Assembly: GCF_030758975.1 (NCBI RefSeq)
Contig: NZ_CP132359.1
Span: 2,951,366 to 3,015,365 of the forward strand
DNA: 64,000 bases
Reading direction: 5' to 3'
DNA from: Bosea beijingensis
Lineage (GTDB): Bacteria; Pseudomonadota; Alphaproteobacteria; Rhizobiales; Beijerinckiaceae
Part shown: in pieces, positions 32,853 to 43,173 of the stretch
Position numbering within the stretch: position 1 is the stretch's first letter
How the letters are laid out: each line of letters begins with the position of its first letter
Translations under genes and position numbers: made by a program
The notes under the pieces: generated by a model
Database searches by the model: none
The model's input: the letters and a program-made list of their open reading frames with translations, nothing else
Told to the model about the DNA's origin: nothing

Positions 32853-34178
32853 CTACTCGTAGCGCGCTTCCAGCCGGCGATCGATCCAGAGCGCAGCCAG
32901 CGTGCAGAGCGCGCCGGAGAGCAGATAGAGCCCGACCCAGGCGAGGCCGAAGCTGCTCGACAGGGTCAGCGCCACCAGCGGGGCGAAGCCGGCGCCGATC
33001 AGCCAGGCGAAGTCCGAGGTCAGGGCCGCGCCGGTATAGCGGTATTGCGGCTTGAAGCTCGAAGCGACCGCGCCGGCGGCCTGGCCATAGGCGAGGCCCA
33101 GCAGGCCGAAACCGATGATGACATAGATCGTCTGCCCGGCGAGGCTGTCGCCGAATAGCAGCGGCGCGACGATGCTGGACAGGCTGAACAGCGCGATCAT
33201 GCCGCCGGAGAGCAGCAGCGTGTTGCGGCGGCCGATCTGGTCGGCGATCAGGCCGGAGGTGACGATGGCGCCTGCCCCGACCACGCCGCCAGCCCCCTGC
33301 ACCAGCAGGAACTCGGAGACCGAGCGGTCGGTGAAGAGGTTGATCCAGCTCACCGGGAAGATCGTCACGAGGTGGAACAGCGCAAAGCTCGCCAGCGGCA
33401 CGAAGGCGCCGAGGATGAGCGTGCGGCCATGGACGCGGACCAGCTCGACGATCGAGACCGGCATCAGTTCGCGGGTCTCCATCAACTGGGCGAATTCCTG
33501 GGTCGCGACCATGCGCAGGCGGGCGAAGAGCGCCACGACATTGATCGTAAGCGCGACGAAGAAGGGATAGCGCCAACCCCAGCCGAGGAAGTCCTGCTTG
33601 GAGAGCGCGCCCTCGAAATAGGCGAACAGCCCGGCGGCAAGGATGAAGCCGAAGGGTGCGCCGAGCTGCGGCAGCATCGCGTACCAGCCGCGGCGGTTAG
33701 GCGGGGCGTTGAGCGCGAGCAGGGATGACAGGCCGTCCCAGGCGCCGCCGAGCGCGATGCCCTGCAGCAGCCGGAAGCTGGCGAGGATGACGATCGACCA
33801 GATGCCGAGCGTGGCATAGCCAGGCAGGAAGGCGACGCCCGCCGTCGAGCCGCCGAGCAGGAAGAGCGCGGCGGTAAGCTTGGTCGCACGGCCGTAATGG
33901 CGGTCGATGGCGAAGAACAGCACCGAGCCGATCGGGCGGGTGATGAAGGCCAGCGCAAAGATGCCGAAGGAATAGATCGTGCCGGTGAGGCGGTCGGTGA
34001 AGGGGAAGACCAGCTCGGGGAAGACCAGCACGCAGCCCAGCCCGAAGACGAAGAAGTCGAAATACTCCGAGGTCCTGCCGATGATGACGCCGAGCGCGAT
34101 ATCGGCCGGCGAGACGTGGTCGCGGCCATGCGCGTCCGTCGGATGCCTCGATGAATGGTTCGCCGCGTCAGCGCTCAT
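32853..34178 (-). CDS. MFS transporter, metabolite:H+ symporter type
   Basis: Twelve-span carrier of 441 residues. It has the MHS-type opening IGRTSEYFDFFVFGLGCVLV, the family loop ITRPIGSVLFFAIDRHYGR between helices 2 and 3, and a second loop IADQIGRRNTLLLSGG in the C-half. Relatives carry alpha-ketoglutarate, shikimate, citrate or osmolytes by proton symport. It converges on the hydratase gene with a 12-base gap and is divergent from cyoA, so it stands alone; the substrate is unknown. Confidence 0.85.
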   Translation of the reverse strand: MSADAANHSSRHPTDAHGRDHVSPADIALGVIIGRTSEYFDFFVFGLGCVLVFPELVFPFTDRLTGTIYSFGIFALAFITRPIGSVLFFAIDRHYGRATKLTAALFLLGGSTAGVAFLPGYATLGIWSIVILASFRLLQGIALGGAWDGLSSLLALNAPPNRRGWYAMLPQLGAPFGFILAAGLFAYFEGALSKQDFLGWGWRYPFFVALTINVVALFARLRMVATQEFAQLMETRELMPVSIVELVRVHGRTLILGAFVPLASFALFHLVTIFPVSWINLFTDRSVSEFLLVQGAGGVVGAGAIVTSGLIADQIGRRNTLLLSGGMIALFSLSSIVAPLLFGDSLAGQTIYVIIGFGLLGLAYGQAAGAVASSFKPQYRYTGAALTSDFAWLIGAGFAPLVALTLSSSFGLAWVGLYLLSGALCTLAALWIDRRLEARYE

Positions 34179-34326
34179 GACCGCGAATTCCTCGCTGGCA
34201 GACAGGTTGGCAGGCAGGCCGGCAGGACCGGGCTTGCCCGCACCTCATACAAATGGATACGGTGGATAGAAGCCACCCGTCAAACCGTCGCAACGGGACA
34301 GATTGCCCGATGTGCAGTACGGGAGA
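34179..34326. promoter_or_regulatory. Divergent promoter region of MFS and cyo genes
   Basis: About 150 bases between the MFS and cyoA starts. The left part has short direct repeats (GGCAG several times) but no dyad that I can defend. Promoters for both directions must be here. The GGGAGA just before 34327 serves as the cyoA ribosome site. Confidence 0.35.
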
Positions 34327-35457
34327 ATGGGAATAGAGAACGGTGGTTCCCGGATCAGGGAGGTCTCGAGTCTCTTGAGAATCTTTCGAATTCTACAGAT
34401 TTTGCCATTGTTTGCGCTGCTCGGCGGCTGCCAGATGGTGCTGCTCGGCCCCTCCGGCGATGTCGCCCTGCAGCAGCGCAACCTGCTGCTCGCCTCCACC
34501 GCGCTCATGCTGCTGGTCATCGTTCCCGTGATGGCGCTGACGATCTTTTTCGCTTGGCGCTACCGTGCCTCGGCCAAAGCAAGCTACGATCCCGACTGGA
34601 ACCATTCGCTGCCGCTGGAGGTGGTGATCTGGTCGGTCCCGCTGCTGATCATCATCGTCATCGGCGCCATGACCTGGATGGGGACGCATCTGCTCGACCC
34701 CTATCGTCCGCTCAACCGCATCAGCGCCAGCAAGCCGATGGTCGAGGCGAAGGCCGGCGGCAACGGCGTCCGCAAGGAGCCGCTCGTCATCCAGGTCGTC
34801 GCGCTCGACTGGAAATGGCTGTTTCTCTACCCGGCGCAGGGTGTCGCCTCGCTCAACGAGGTGGTGGCGCCGGTCGACCAGCCGATCGAGTTCCGCATCA
34901 CCTCCTCCTCGGTGATGAATTCGCTCTTCATCCCCGCACTGGCCGGCCAGATCTATGCGATGCCGGGCATGCAGACCAAGCTCAACGCCGTGATCAACTA
35001 TGCCGGCGAGTTCGAGGGCTTCTCGGCCAATTACAGCGGCGCCGGCTTCTCCGACATGCGTTTCCGCTTCCGTGGGGTCGACGACAAGGCTTTCGGCGAC
35101 TGGGTGCAGGGCGCGATCCGCAACGGCAGCACGCTGGGGCGCGAGGAATATCTCGTGCTGGAGCGGCCGAGCGAGCGCGAGGCAGTCCGCTATTTCCGCG
35201 ACATCCCGTCCGATCTGTTCAGCGCCGTCCTCAACATGTGCGTCGACCGGGCCAAGATGTGTACGCGCGATATGATGGCGCTGGACGCCAGGGGCGGCGG
35301 CGGCAAGGAAGGTATCCATATCGTCGCGCAGCTCGAATACGACAAGAGCGTGCGCCGCGGCGGGCAACCGATGCCGCCACGCCCCTTCGTGACGGCGATC
35401 TGCACGCCGACCGACGTCTACGGCACCGCGGGCGTCACCGCCCGCGTCGCCAACTGA
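34327..35457 (+). CDS. cyoA: Cytochrome bo-type ubiquinol oxidase subunit II
   Basis: Lipoprotein-like subunit of 376 residues (a TTG at 34303 could add eight). The lipobox LLGGC places the modified cysteine near residue 35; two membrane helices follow (about 55-78 and 100-120). The cupredoxin domain lacks the CuA cysteines and histidines: where aa3 oxidases have them, this protein has SVMNSLFIPALAGQIYAMPG and FSANYSGAGFSDM. That marks it as a quinol rather than a cytochrome c oxidase. First gene of cyoABCD. Confidence 0.93.
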   Translation: MGIENGGSRIREVSSLLRIFRILQILPLFALLGGCQMVLLGPSGDVALQQRNLLLASTALMLLVIVPVMALTIFFAWRYRASAKASYDPDWNHSLPLEVVIWSVPLLIIIVIGAMTWMGTHLLDPYRPLNRISASKPMVEAKAGGNGVRKEPLVIQVVALDWKWLFLYPAQGVASLNEVVAPVDQPIEFRITSSSVMNSLFIPALAGQIYAMPGMQTKLNAVINYAGEFEGFSANYSGAGFSDMRFRFRGVDDKAFGDWVQGAIRNGSTLGREEYLVLERPSEREAVRYFRDIPSDLFSAVLNMCVDRAKMCTRDMMALDARGGGGKEGIHIVAQLEYDKSVRRGGQPMPPRPFVTAICTPTDVYGTAGVTARVAN

Positions 35458-35469
35458 GGCGAGTGAGCG

Positions 35470-37467
35470 ATGACCTATCCCGACTGGTGGAAGCTGATCT
35501 TCGGCCGCTTCACCCTCGAGGCGATTCCCTATCACGAGCCGATCCTGATCGGGACCTTCGCGGCCGTGCTTCTCGGCGGCCTCGCCCTCGTCGCTGTCGT
35601 CACCCGTTACAGGCTCTGGGGCTATCTCTGGCACGAGTGGTTCACCAGTGTGGACCACAAGAAGATCGGGATCATGTACATGATCCTCGGCGTCATCATG
35701 CTGCTGCGCGGCTTCGCCGATGCGCTGATGATGCGCGGCCAGCAGGCGATCGCCTTTGCCGGCAACGAGGGCTACCTGCCGCCGCATCATTACGACCAGA
35801 TCTTCACGGCGCATGGCGTGATCATGATCTTCTTCGTGGCGATGCCCTTCGTCACCGGCCTGATGAATTATGTCGTGCCGCTGCAGATCGGCGCACGTGA
35901 CGTCGCCTTCCCCTTCCTCAATAATTTCTCGTTCTGGATGACGGTCGGCGGCGCCGTGCTGGTGATGGCCTCGCTCTTCGTCGGCGAGTTCGCCAAGGTC
36001 GGCTGGCTTGCCTATCCGCCGCTCTCGGGGGCCGCCTATTCGCCCGGGGTGGGCATGGACTACTACCTCTGGGCCCTGCAGATCGCGGGCGTAGGCACGA
36101 CGTTATCGGGCGTCAACCTGATCGCGACCATCGTGAAGATGCGCGCGCCCGGCATGGACATGATGAAGATGCCGGTCTTCACCTGGACGTCGCTCTGCAC
36201 CAACGTGCTGATCGTCGCGACCTTCCCGATCCTGGCGGCGACGCTCGCCCTGCTGACGCTCGACCGCTATGTCGGCACCAATTTCTTCACGAACGATCTC
36301 GGCGGCAACCCGATGATGTACGTGAACCTGATCTGGATCTGGGGTCACCCGGAGGTCTACATCCTGATCCTGCCGATCTTCGGGGTCTATTCCGAGGTGG
36401 CCTCGACCTTCTGCGGCAAGCGCCTCTTCGGCTATGCCTCGATGGTCTATGCGACCGTGGTGATCACCATTCTGTCTTATCTCGTCTGGCTGCACCATTT
36501 CTTCACGATGGGCTCGGGCGCGAGCGTGAACTCGTTCTTCGGCATCACGACGATGATCATCTCGATCCCGACGGGGGCGAAGATCTTCAACTGGCTGTTC
36601 ACGATGTATCGCGGGCGCATACGCTTCGAACTGCCGATGCTGTGGCTGCTTGCCTTCATGATCACCTTCGTCATCGGCGGCATGACCGGCGTGATGCTGG
36701 CGGTGCCGCCAGCCGATTTCGTGCTGCATAACAGCCTGTTCCTGATCGCCCATTTCCACAACGTCATCATCGGCGGCGTGGTCTTCGGCGTCTTCGCCGG
36801 CATCGCCTACTGGTTCCCCAAGGCCTTCGGCTTCAAGCTCGACAAGTTCTGGGGCCTGCTCTCGTTCTGGTTCTGGGTGATCGGCTTCTACGTCGCCTTC
36901 ATGCCGCTCTATGTGCTCGGCCTGATGGGCGTGACGCGGCGTCTCAGCCGGTTCGAGGACCCGTCGCTGCAGATCTGGTTCGTGATCGCGGCTTTCGGCG
37001 CCGTGCTGATCGCCTTCGGCATCCTCTGCTTCCTCATCCAGATCGCCGTCAGCATCGTCAGGCGCGAGAAGCTCAGCGACGCGACCGGCGACCCGTGGGA
37101 CGGGCGGACGCTGGAATGGTCGACCTCGTCGCCGCCACCGGCCTACAATTTCGCGTTCACGCCGATCGTGCATGACCTCGATGCCTGGGCCGACATGAAG
37201 AAGCGCGGCTACCGGCGCCCGCTCGGCGGCTTCAGGCCGATCCACATGCCCCGGAATACGGGTGCCGGCGTCATCATCGCCGGGCTCGCGACGGTCTGCG
37301 GCTTCGCGCTGATCTGGTACATCTGGTGGCTGGCGGCGCTGACCTTCGTCGGCGTCGTCGCGACCGCGATCGCGCATAGCTTCAATTACGACCGCGACTT
37401 CCATATTCCCGCCGACGATGTCGTGCGGGAGGAGGACGCGCGCAGCCGACAGCTCGGACGGGCCTGA
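35470..37467 (+). CDS. cyoB: Cytochrome bo-type ubiquinol oxidase subunit I
   Basis: Haem-copper oxidase core of 665 residues with about 14-15 membrane helices. Visible ligand regions: [18 protein letters not shown] (low-spin haem), [20 protein letters not shown] (CuB histidine and cross-linked tyrosine, the D/K-channel region), LHHFFTMG (CuB pair) and [11 protein letters not shown] (haem ligands). It reduces oxygen to water with quinol electrons and pumps protons. Length and the extra N- and C-terminal helices match CyoB. Confidence 0.96.
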   Translation: MTYPDWWKLIFGRFTLEAIPYHEPILIGTFAAVLLGGLALVAVVTRYRLWGYLWHEWFTSVDHKKIGIMYMILGVIMLLRGFADALMMRGQQAIAFAGNEGYLPPHHYDQIFTAHGVIMIFFVAMPFVTGLMNYVVPLQIGARDVAFPFLNNFSFWMTVGGAVLVMASLFVGEFAKVGWLAYPPLSGAAYSPGVGMDYYLWALQIAGVGTTLSGVNLIATIVKMRAPGMDMMKMPVFTWTSLCTNVLIVATFPILAATLALLTLDRYVGTNFFTNDLGGNPMMYVNLIWIWGHPEVYILILPIFGVYSEVASTFCGKRLFGYASMVYATVVITILSYLVWLHHFFTMGSGASVNSFFGITTMIISIPTGAKIFNWLFTMYRGRIRFELPMLWLLAFMITFVIGGMTGVMLAVPPADFVLHNSLFLIAHFHNVIIGGVVFGVFAGIAYWFPKAFGFKLDKFWGLLSFWFWVIGFYVAFMPLYVLGLMGVTRRLSRFEDPSLQIWFVIAAFGAVLIAFGILCFLIQIAVSIVRREKLSDATGDPWDGRTLEWSTSSPPPAYNFAFTPIVHDLDAWADMKKRGYRRPLGGFRPIHMPRNTGAGVIIAGLATVCGFALIWYIWWLAALTFVGVVATAIAHSFNYDRDFHIPADDVVREEDARSRQLGRA

Positions 37468-37473
37468 GGGGCG

Positions 37474-38109
37474 ATGATGGCCAAGGCGAAAGCACAGGCA
37501 CAGGCCGCGAGCGTTCCGGCTTTCTACGTCACCGGGGACGAGCACGCCCATTCAGGCGGCTCGACCATGCTCGGCTTCTGGCTCTACCTGATGAGCGACT
37601 GCCTGATCTTCGCAGTCCTCTTCGCGACCTATGGCGTGCTCGGGCGCAATTACGCGGCGGGCCCATCCGGCGCCGACCTGTTCGATCTCAAGCTGGTTGC
37701 GGTCAACACGGCGATGCTGCTGTTCTCCTCGATCACCTATGGCTTCGCCATGTTGGCGATGGACAAGGGCAAGCAGGCGCTGATGCAGCGCTGGCTCGTC
37801 GTCACCGGCCTGTTCGGCCTCGCCTTCCTCGGGATCGAGCTCTACGAGTTCGCGCATCTCATCCGTGAAGGCGCCACGCCGATGCGCAGCGCCTTCCTGT
37901 CCTCCTTCTTCACGCTGGTGGGCACGCACGGCCTGCACGTCACCTTCGGCCTGATCTGGCTCGTCGTGCTGATGGTGCAGGTCTCGAAGCGAGGGCTGAT
38001 CGAGGCCAATCGCCGGCGCCTTTTGTGCCTCTCGATGTTCTGGCACTTCCTCGACGTCATCTGGATCGGCGTCTTCACCTTCGTCTACCTGATGGGCGTG
38101 CTGAAATGA
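37474..38109 (+). CDS. cyoC: Cytochrome bo-type ubiquinol oxidase subunit III
   Basis: Five-helix membrane subunit of 211 residues ([20 protein letters not shown] at the start; [20 protein letters not shown] later; ends [20 protein letters not shown]). It stabilises the core subunit. Six bases after cyoB, with an ATGA overlap to cyoD. Confidence 0.95.
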   Translation: MMAKAKAQAQAASVPAFYVTGDEHAHSGGSTMLGFWLYLMSDCLIFAVLFATYGVLGRNYAAGPSGADLFDLKLVAVNTAMLLFSSITYGFAMLAMDKGKQALMQRWLVVTGLFGLAFLGIELYEFAHLIREGATPMRSAFLSSFFTLVGTHGLHVTFGLIWLVVLMVQVSKRGLIEANRRRLLCLSMFWHFLDVIWIGVFTFVYLMGVLK

Positions 38110-38474
38110 GCGGTAGCCAGAACCACGCCGAAACCCATGGTGCGCATGACGACCATGCTCCGCATGGCAGCCTGCGCGGCTATGTCACCGGCTTCCTGCT
38201 ATCGGTCGTCCTGACCGCGATCCCGTTCTGGCTCGTGATGAACGACGTGCTGGGCAATGCGACGCTGACGGCGATCGTGATCATGGCCTTCGCCGCCGTG
38301 CAGATCGTCGTCCACATGGTCTATTTCCTGCATATGAACGGCCGCTCCGAAGGCGGCTGGAACATGATGGGGCTGATCTTCACCCTCGTCATCGTGGCGA
38401 TCGTGCTCGCCGGCTCGCTCTGGGTGATGTTCCATCTCAATACGAACATGATGCCGGACATGCATAGAATGTAA
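38106..38474 (+). CDS. cyoD: Cytochrome bo-type ubiquinol oxidase subunit IV
   Basis: Small subunit of 122 residues with a His-rich N-terminus ([16 protein letters not shown]) and three membrane helices ([20 protein letters not shown] first). It assists CuB and haem assembly in bo3 oxidases. The start at 38106 overlaps the cyoC stop. Confidence 0.93.
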   Translation: MSGSQNHAETHGAHDDHAPHGSLRGYVTGFLLSVVLTAIPFWLVMNDVLGNATLTAIVIMAFAAVQIVVHMVYFLHMNGRSEGGWNMMGLIFTLVIVAIVLAGSLWVMFHLNTNMMPDMHRM

Positions 38475-38484
38475 GGCCGGGTCG

Positions 38485-39222
38485 ATGCCGGTGGATGCGG
38501 GCGGGCGAACGCGTCGTGGCTTGGCCCGTTTCGCCTTCGCGACCGCTCTTGGCCTGTTCGCGCTGATCTTCGCAGGGCTCGGCTTCTGGCAGGTCGAACG
38601 CCGGAGCTGGAAGCTCGACCTGATCGCCCGCGTCGAGGGGCGGATCCATGCGACACCTGTCGCGGCGCCTGAGCCTGATGCCTGGACCGGCATCGGCCGT
38701 GCCAGCGAGTACCGCCGCGTGGCGTTGCAGGGGCGTTACCTGGATGCGCCGGAGACGCTGACCATGGCGGTGACCGAACGCGGGCCCGGTTTCTGGGTCC
38801 TGGCGCCGTTCCGCAGCGACGCCGGCTTCACCGTGCTGGTCAATCGCGGCTTCGTGCCGGAGGGGCAGCGCGGGGCGAGCGAGCGGCGTGCGGCAGGAAC
38901 CGCGGACACGAAGGTGGTCGGCCTGCTGCGGCTGAGCGAGCCCGGCGGCGGCTTCCTTCGCAGCAATGATGCCGCGGCCGGCCGCTGGTATTCGCGAGAT
39001 GTCGCCGCGATCGCGGGCGTGCGCAGCTTGGGTGCGGTCGCGCCCTATTTCGTCGATGCCGACGTCGCGTCCGAGCCTGGTCCCCTGCCGCAGGGCGGCA
39101 TGACCCAGGTCAGCTTCCGCAACACGCATCTGATCTATGCGCTGACCTGGTTCTGCCTGGCCCTGATGAGCGCGGGCGCCGCGATCTTCCTGATCCGCCG
39201 GGGAGGGGATGAGGCGCCGTGA
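38485..39222 (+). CDS. Surf1 family oxidase assembly protein
   Basis: Protein of 245 residues with the Surf1 layout: an N-terminal helix ending in the signature LGFWQVERRSWKLDLI, a periplasmic domain (VLVNRGFVPEGQR), and a C-terminal helix after NTHLIYALTWFCLAL. Surf1 aids insertion of haem into subunit I. It is ten bases downstream of cyoD. The haem O synthase gene (cyoE/ctaB) is not here and must be elsewhere. Confidence 0.9.
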   Translation: MPVDAGGRTRRGLARFAFATALGLFALIFAGLGFWQVERRSWKLDLIARVEGRIHATPVAAPEPDAWTGIGRASEYRRVALQGRYLDAPETLTMAVTERGPGFWVLAPFRSDAGFTVLVNRGFVPEGQRGASERRAAGTADTKVVGLLRLSEPGGGFLRSNDAAAGRWYSRDVAAIAGVRSLGAVAPYFVDADVASEPGPLPQGGMTQVSFRNTHLIYALTWFCLALMSAGAAIFLIRRGGDEAP

Positions 39223-39259
39223 GGCTATCGCCGTGGTTGCTTCGCATCCTCCAACGCAA

Positions 39260-39281
39260 TCAGGCGCCTAGAGGCGCCTGA
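39260..39281. terminator. Bidirectional hairpin between convergent operons
   Basis: TCAGGCGCC-TAGA-GGCGCCTGA, a nine-base perfect stem with a four-base loop, lies between the Surf1 gene and the convergent binding-protein gene. There is no clear U-tract on either side, so termination may be partial. Confidence 0.55.
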
Positions 39282-39330
39282 GAACTGCTTGGGGACGGGC
39301 CTGCTCCGGCCGGCCGAAACGGCAGCCCGC

Positions 39331-40329
39331 CTACTTCGTCGACGTGCCGTAGGACTGCCAGCGCTTGAGGAATTCGTCGCGCTTGGCGGCGGCTTCCTCC
39401 TCGTCGATGGCGAAGACCTTGACGCTTTCCATGGCCGGCAGTTCGACATGCTTGGAGACGTCGATATCGCTGCGGCTCGGGCGGCGGAACGCGTTCTCCA
39501 GCAGAGCGATCTGGGCTTCCTTCGACAGCATCAGATCATAGGCCGCCTTGGCGGCGGCGCCGGCCGGGGCGCCCTTGACCAACACCTGGAATTCCGGCGT
39601 CAAGAACGTGCCCTCGGCCGGATAGAGCAGCGAGATCTCGCGCTGGCCGCCCGCGACATAGGCATAGGCGTTCGACTCGAAGGTGAGGCCCATGGCGTAT
39701 TCGCCCTGGCCGACGGCGCGCAGAACCGTCGAGGCGGCGCTGGAGACGGTCAGGTTCGCGGCGAGCGCCTTGAGGCCGTCAGGGCCCATCAGCTTGTCGA
39801 CGCCCCAGAGGATGGTGAAGGCGGTCGAGCTGTTGGCGGGGTCGGCGATGATGATCTTGCCCTTGAAGGCGGGGTCGACCAGGTCCTTCCAGGTCTTCGG
39901 CGCCGGCTTCCCGCCGAGCTGGTTCTTGTTGATCATCGCCACGACGAGATGGACGTTCGAGGCTGTCCAGAGGTTCTCCGGATGGCGCAGCGCCGCCGGA
40001 ATGGCCGAGGCGTCCGGGGAGGCATAGGGCTCGAAGAGCTGCTTGAAGGCGCCGAGCGTGTTGGCGCTGGAGCTCCAGAAGATGTCGGCCTGCGGCTTGG
40101 CGGCCTCGGCCTCGATGCGGCGCAGCAGCTGGCCCGAGCCGCCGGTGATCGTGCTGATCTTCAGGTTGGGCTGCTTCTCCTTGGCAACGCCGAGTACGGC
40201 ATCGACGGATTGCGCGTTGTTGGAGGTGTAGACCACGACGGTGCCCGAGGCGCTCTGCGCGAAGGCGGGCGCGGCGGCCATGCCGGCGAGGCCGGCGAGC
40301 ATGGTGCGGCGGTCGATCAGGTGGTTCAT
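39331..40329 (-). CDS. ABC transporter substrate-binding protein, FbpA/AfuA-like
   Basis: Periplasmic protein of 332 residues starting MNHLIDRRTMLAGLAGMAAA, then PAFAQSAS; the RRTMLAG stretch allows Tat or Sec export. The fold is that of ferric/phosphosugar binders (VVVYTSNNAQSVDAVLGV, DIFWSSSANTLGAFKQLF, VLRAVGQGEYAMGLTFESNA). The paired tyrosines that hold iron in FbpA are not evident at the usual place. With an inositol-phosphatase-family gene and a DeoR regulator beside it, a phosphorylated sugar ligand as in AfuA is possible. Last gene of the operon; 80 bases separate it from the permease. Confidence 0.87.
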   Translation of the reverse strand: MNHLIDRRTMLAGLAGMAAAPAFAQSASGTVVVYTSNNAQSVDAVLGVAKEKQPNLKISTITGGSGQLLRRIEAEAAKPQADIFWSSSANTLGAFKQLFEPYASPDASAIPAALRHPENLWTASNVHLVVAMINKNQLGGKPAPKTWKDLVDPAFKGKIIIADPANSSTAFTILWGVDKLMGPDGLKALAANLTVSSAASTVLRAVGQGEYAMGLTFESNAYAYVAGGQREISLLYPAEGTFLTPEFQVLVKGAPAGAAAKAAYDLMLSKEAQIALLENAFRRPSRSDIDVSKHVELPAMESVKVFAIDEEEAAAKRDEFLKRWQSYGTSTK

Positions 40330-40409
40330 GGTCGTTCCTTTCATTCCGCCTTCCCCTCTGGGCGCGGGCGGCAGGCGGCGCCGGCCCGGCCTTGTCTGGT
40401 TCGGTTCGT

Positions 40410-42050
40410 TCAGCTCTTCGACGAAAAAAGGTCGATCTTGAAGACGCGGGTCGCGACGATGATCGGGATCAGGATCACGGCGACCAGCACGAGGCCATAG
40501 GCCGAGGCCGGGGCCATCAGATTGGAGTCGATCAGCTTGTAGATCTGGATCGGCATGGTCTCGCGGCCGCCGGAATAGACGATGATCGAAGCCGAAAGCT
40601 CGGCGACCGTGGTCGTCCAGGTCAGCACGGCCGCGGCGGCGACGGCCGGCAGCATCAAGGGCAGAACGACCTTGAAGAAGGTCGAGACCGGCGGCACGCC
40701 GAGGCTGATCGAGGCCTCCTCGATCGAGTTCGGGATGTTGTAGAGCGTCGAGGACGCGTTGCGGATGCCGAAGGGCAGGCGGCGCACGATATAGGCGAGC
40801 ACGATGATGCTGGCCGTGCCGGTGAGCGGCAGGAAGCCGGTGTTGAACGACATGATCAGGCCGATGCCGATGATCGTGCCGGACAAGGCCAGCGGCAGCG
40901 CCGTCAGGTAGTCGAGCGCAGGAGTGAGGATGTTGCGCTTCTTGACGATCAGGTAGCTGACGATGGCCGAGAAGGTAATGCCGATCGCGGTCGCGACGGC
41001 CGAATAGAGCAGTGTGTTGATCACCGGATCGGGTGCGATCTTCACAAGCCGCTCGACATGGGCCGTCGTCCATTCGCCCCAGCGCATCACCGGGCCGCGC
41101 GAGACGGTGAAGGCGCCGATCACGATCGAGCCCAGCGGCAGCAGCGAGACGATGACGAGGAGCCCGGCGGCGAGCCCGATGACGAGGCCGGGCAGGCCGC
41201 GCAGCTTCTCAGGCCGCGCGCCGCGCCCTTGGGTGACCTCGTGGCGGCCGCGCGAGACGATCCAGCGCTGGACGAAGAGCACGATCATGACAAGCGCGAT
41301 CGAGACGGTGGCGAGCGTCGACTGCATCACCGGATCGGAGCCGCCCTCGGCGACGGCGGCCTGATAGGTCAGGACCGAGAGCAGCGGCACGCGGCTGCCG
41401 AGGATGGTGGCGGTCGCGAAATTGCCGACGACCAGCGTGAAGACCAAGAGGGCACTCGCCAGAATCGAAGGAAGCACCACCGGCAGCATCACGTTGAGGC
41501 GCGAGCGGGCAGGCGCGGTGCCGAGGCTCTGTGCGGCCTCCTCGAGCTGGACGTCGAAGCCGCGGATGGCGGCGAGCGTGCCGATATAGATGTAGGTGTA
41601 ATAGGTGAAGGTCATCACCGTGATCAGGCCGGGCCAGCCATAGAAGCTCGGCATGTCGATGCCTCGCGCGCCTAACCAGCGGGTGATGAAGCCGTTATTG
41701 CCGAGCATCATCAGCCAGGTCTGGGCTGCGATGACCTCGGGGATGACGAGCGTTACCAGCGGCAGCACCGCGACGATGCCCTTGCCGGGAAAGTCGAAGC
41801 GCGCGGTGAAATAGGCGAGCGGCACGCCGATCAGCGTTGTGGTCAGCGTCACTGCGATGCCGAGTACGATGGTGTTGACGATGGCCGCGAAATATTTGGG
41901 ATCGCCGGCCAGGGTCACCCAGCCGTTGCGGCCTCCGCTGCCGATCGAGCCGGTCAGGACGTTCAGCAGCGGATAGAGCAGGAAGACGGCCAGGATCGCC
42001 AGCGCCAGCGCGGAGAACCAGAACCAGATCGAGCTGAACTGGCGGGTCAT
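40410..42050 (-). CDS. ABC transporter permease, fused double-domain (FbpB/AfuB-like)
   Basis: Permease of 546 residues, about twice the usual size, with about twelve helices and two EAA loops (EEAAQSLGTAPARSRLNVML in the first half, EEASISLGVPPVSTFFKVVL in the second). One chain therefore provides both halves of the channel, as in FbpB. It overlaps the ATPase stop by four bases. Confidence 0.92.
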   Translation of the reverse strand: MTRQFSSIWFWFSALALAILAVFLLYPLLNVLTGSIGSGGRNGWVTLAGDPKYFAAIVNTIVLGIAVTLTTTLIGVPLAYFTARFDFPGKGIVAVLPLVTLVIPEVIAAQTWLMMLGNNGFITRWLGARGIDMPSFYGWPGLITVMTFTYYTYIYIGTLAAIRGFDVQLEEAAQSLGTAPARSRLNVMLPVVLPSILASALLVFTLVVGNFATATILGSRVPLLSVLTYQAAVAEGGSDPVMQSTLATVSIALVMIVLFVQRWIVSRGRHEVTQGRGARPEKLRGLPGLVIGLAAGLLVIVSLLPLGSIVIGAFTVSRGPVMRWGEWTTAHVERLVKIAPDPVINTLLYSAVATAIGITFSAIVSYLIVKKRNILTPALDYLTALPLALSGTIIGIGLIMSFNTGFLPLTGTASIIVLAYIVRRLPFGIRNASSTLYNIPNSIEEASISLGVPPVSTFFKVVLPLMLPAVAAAAVLTWTTTVAELSASIIVYSGGRETMPIQIYKLIDSNLMAPASAYGLVLVAVILIPIIVATRVFKIDLFSSKS

Positions 42051-43105
42051 GACGCGAGCACCAGCGTGCGGGCGGGGTCGAAGCCGAGGCCCACAGTCGC
42101 GCCGGGCTCGAAACGGTCATGCGCGCCGCTCTGCAGGTCGACCGCGAGCATGCGGCCGCTATCGAGCGCGACCTTGTAGCTGGTCTTGCCGCCGAGATAC
42201 TGGCGATGCGCGATCCGGCCGGGCAGCGTGCCGGCCATGCCGGGCTCAGCCAGCAGGATATCCTCGGGGCGGGCGACCAGCGTCGCTTTGCCAGCCGCGA
42301 TGGCGGCGGGCGCGCGGGCCGTGATCGCGGCGCCGTCAAGCGCGATGGTCGCGGTCTCGCCGGCGTGCCGGGCAGCGGTCTCGATTGCGATGATGTTGGC
42401 GCCGCCGACGAAATCGGCGACATAGCCGGTGCGCGGCTCGCGATAGATCTGAGCGGGGGTGCCCACCTGCTCGAGCCGGCCCTGGTTCATCACGCCGATC
42501 CGGTCGGACATGGCGAGCGCCTCTTCCCGGTCATGCGTGACGAAGACCGTGGTGATCTTTGCCTCGCGCTGGAGCTCGACGATGGTCTCGCGCACCTGCA
42601 GTCGGAGCTTGGCGTCGAGATTGGAGAGCGGCTCGTCCATCAGCAGCACCTTCGGCTGGATGACGAGGGCGCGGGCGAGCGCGACGCGCTGGCGCTGGCC
42701 GCCGGAGAGGGCGGCCGGATGACGGCCGCCGAGATGGCCGAGGCCGACGCGTTCCAGCGCCGCCTGAACCTTGGGCTTGATCGCGCTTTCAGCCAGCTTG
42801 CGGGCGCGCAGGCCATAGGCGACGTTGTCGAAGACGGTCTTGTCGGGAAAGAGCGCGTAGTCCTGGAAGCACATGCCGATATCGCGCTTGTGCGGCGGCA
42901 GATGCGTGACCTCGGTGCCGCCGAAGCGCATACGCCCCCGCTCGGCCGGGACGAAGCCGGCAATGGTGCGCAGGAGCGTGGTCTTGCCGCAGCCGGACGG
43001 GCCGAGCAGCGTGAAGAACGTGCCTGGCTCGATCGTCAGCGCGAGCCCGTCGATGACGCGCTGGCCGCCATAGGAGACGGCCAGATCCTCGATCGCGATA
43101 CCCAT
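42047..43105 (-). CDS. ABC transporter ATP-binding protein, FbpC/AfuC-like
   Basis: ATPase of 352 residues: Walker A GPSGCGKTT, signature LSGGQRQRVALARAL, Walker B VLLMDEPLSNLD, switch TVFVTHDREEA, then a TOBE-type C-terminal domain. It lies second in the operon behind the phosphatase gene (68-base gap) and drives the fused permease. Confidence 0.93.
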   Translation of the reverse strand: MGIAIEDLAVSYGGQRVIDGLALTIEPGTFFTLLGPSGCGKTTLLRTIAGFVPAERGRMRFGGTEVTHLPPHKRDIGMCFQDYALFPDKTVFDNVAYGLRARKLAESAIKPKVQAALERVGLGHLGGRHPAALSGGQRQRVALARALVIQPKVLLMDEPLSNLDAKLRLQVRETIVELQREAKITTVFVTHDREEALAMSDRIGVMNQGRLEQVGTPAQIYREPRTGYVADFVGGANIIAIETAARHAGETATIALDGAAITARAPAAIAAGKATLVARPEDILLAEPGMAGTLPGRIAHRQYLGGKTSYKVALDSGRMLAVDLQSGAHDRFEPGATVGLGFDPARTLVLAS

Positions 43106-43173
43106 GGCATTCCCCTCTCAACTGAAGCTCCGGCGGATCGGCGCCGTCTCGGAGCGGGTGTTCTGTAGTCGGC

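Noticed and set aside
34155..35900. Open frame of 581 codons overlapping cyoA and the start of cyoB
   Set aside because: It is frame-shifted with respect to both oxidase genes and lacks membrane helices or motifs.
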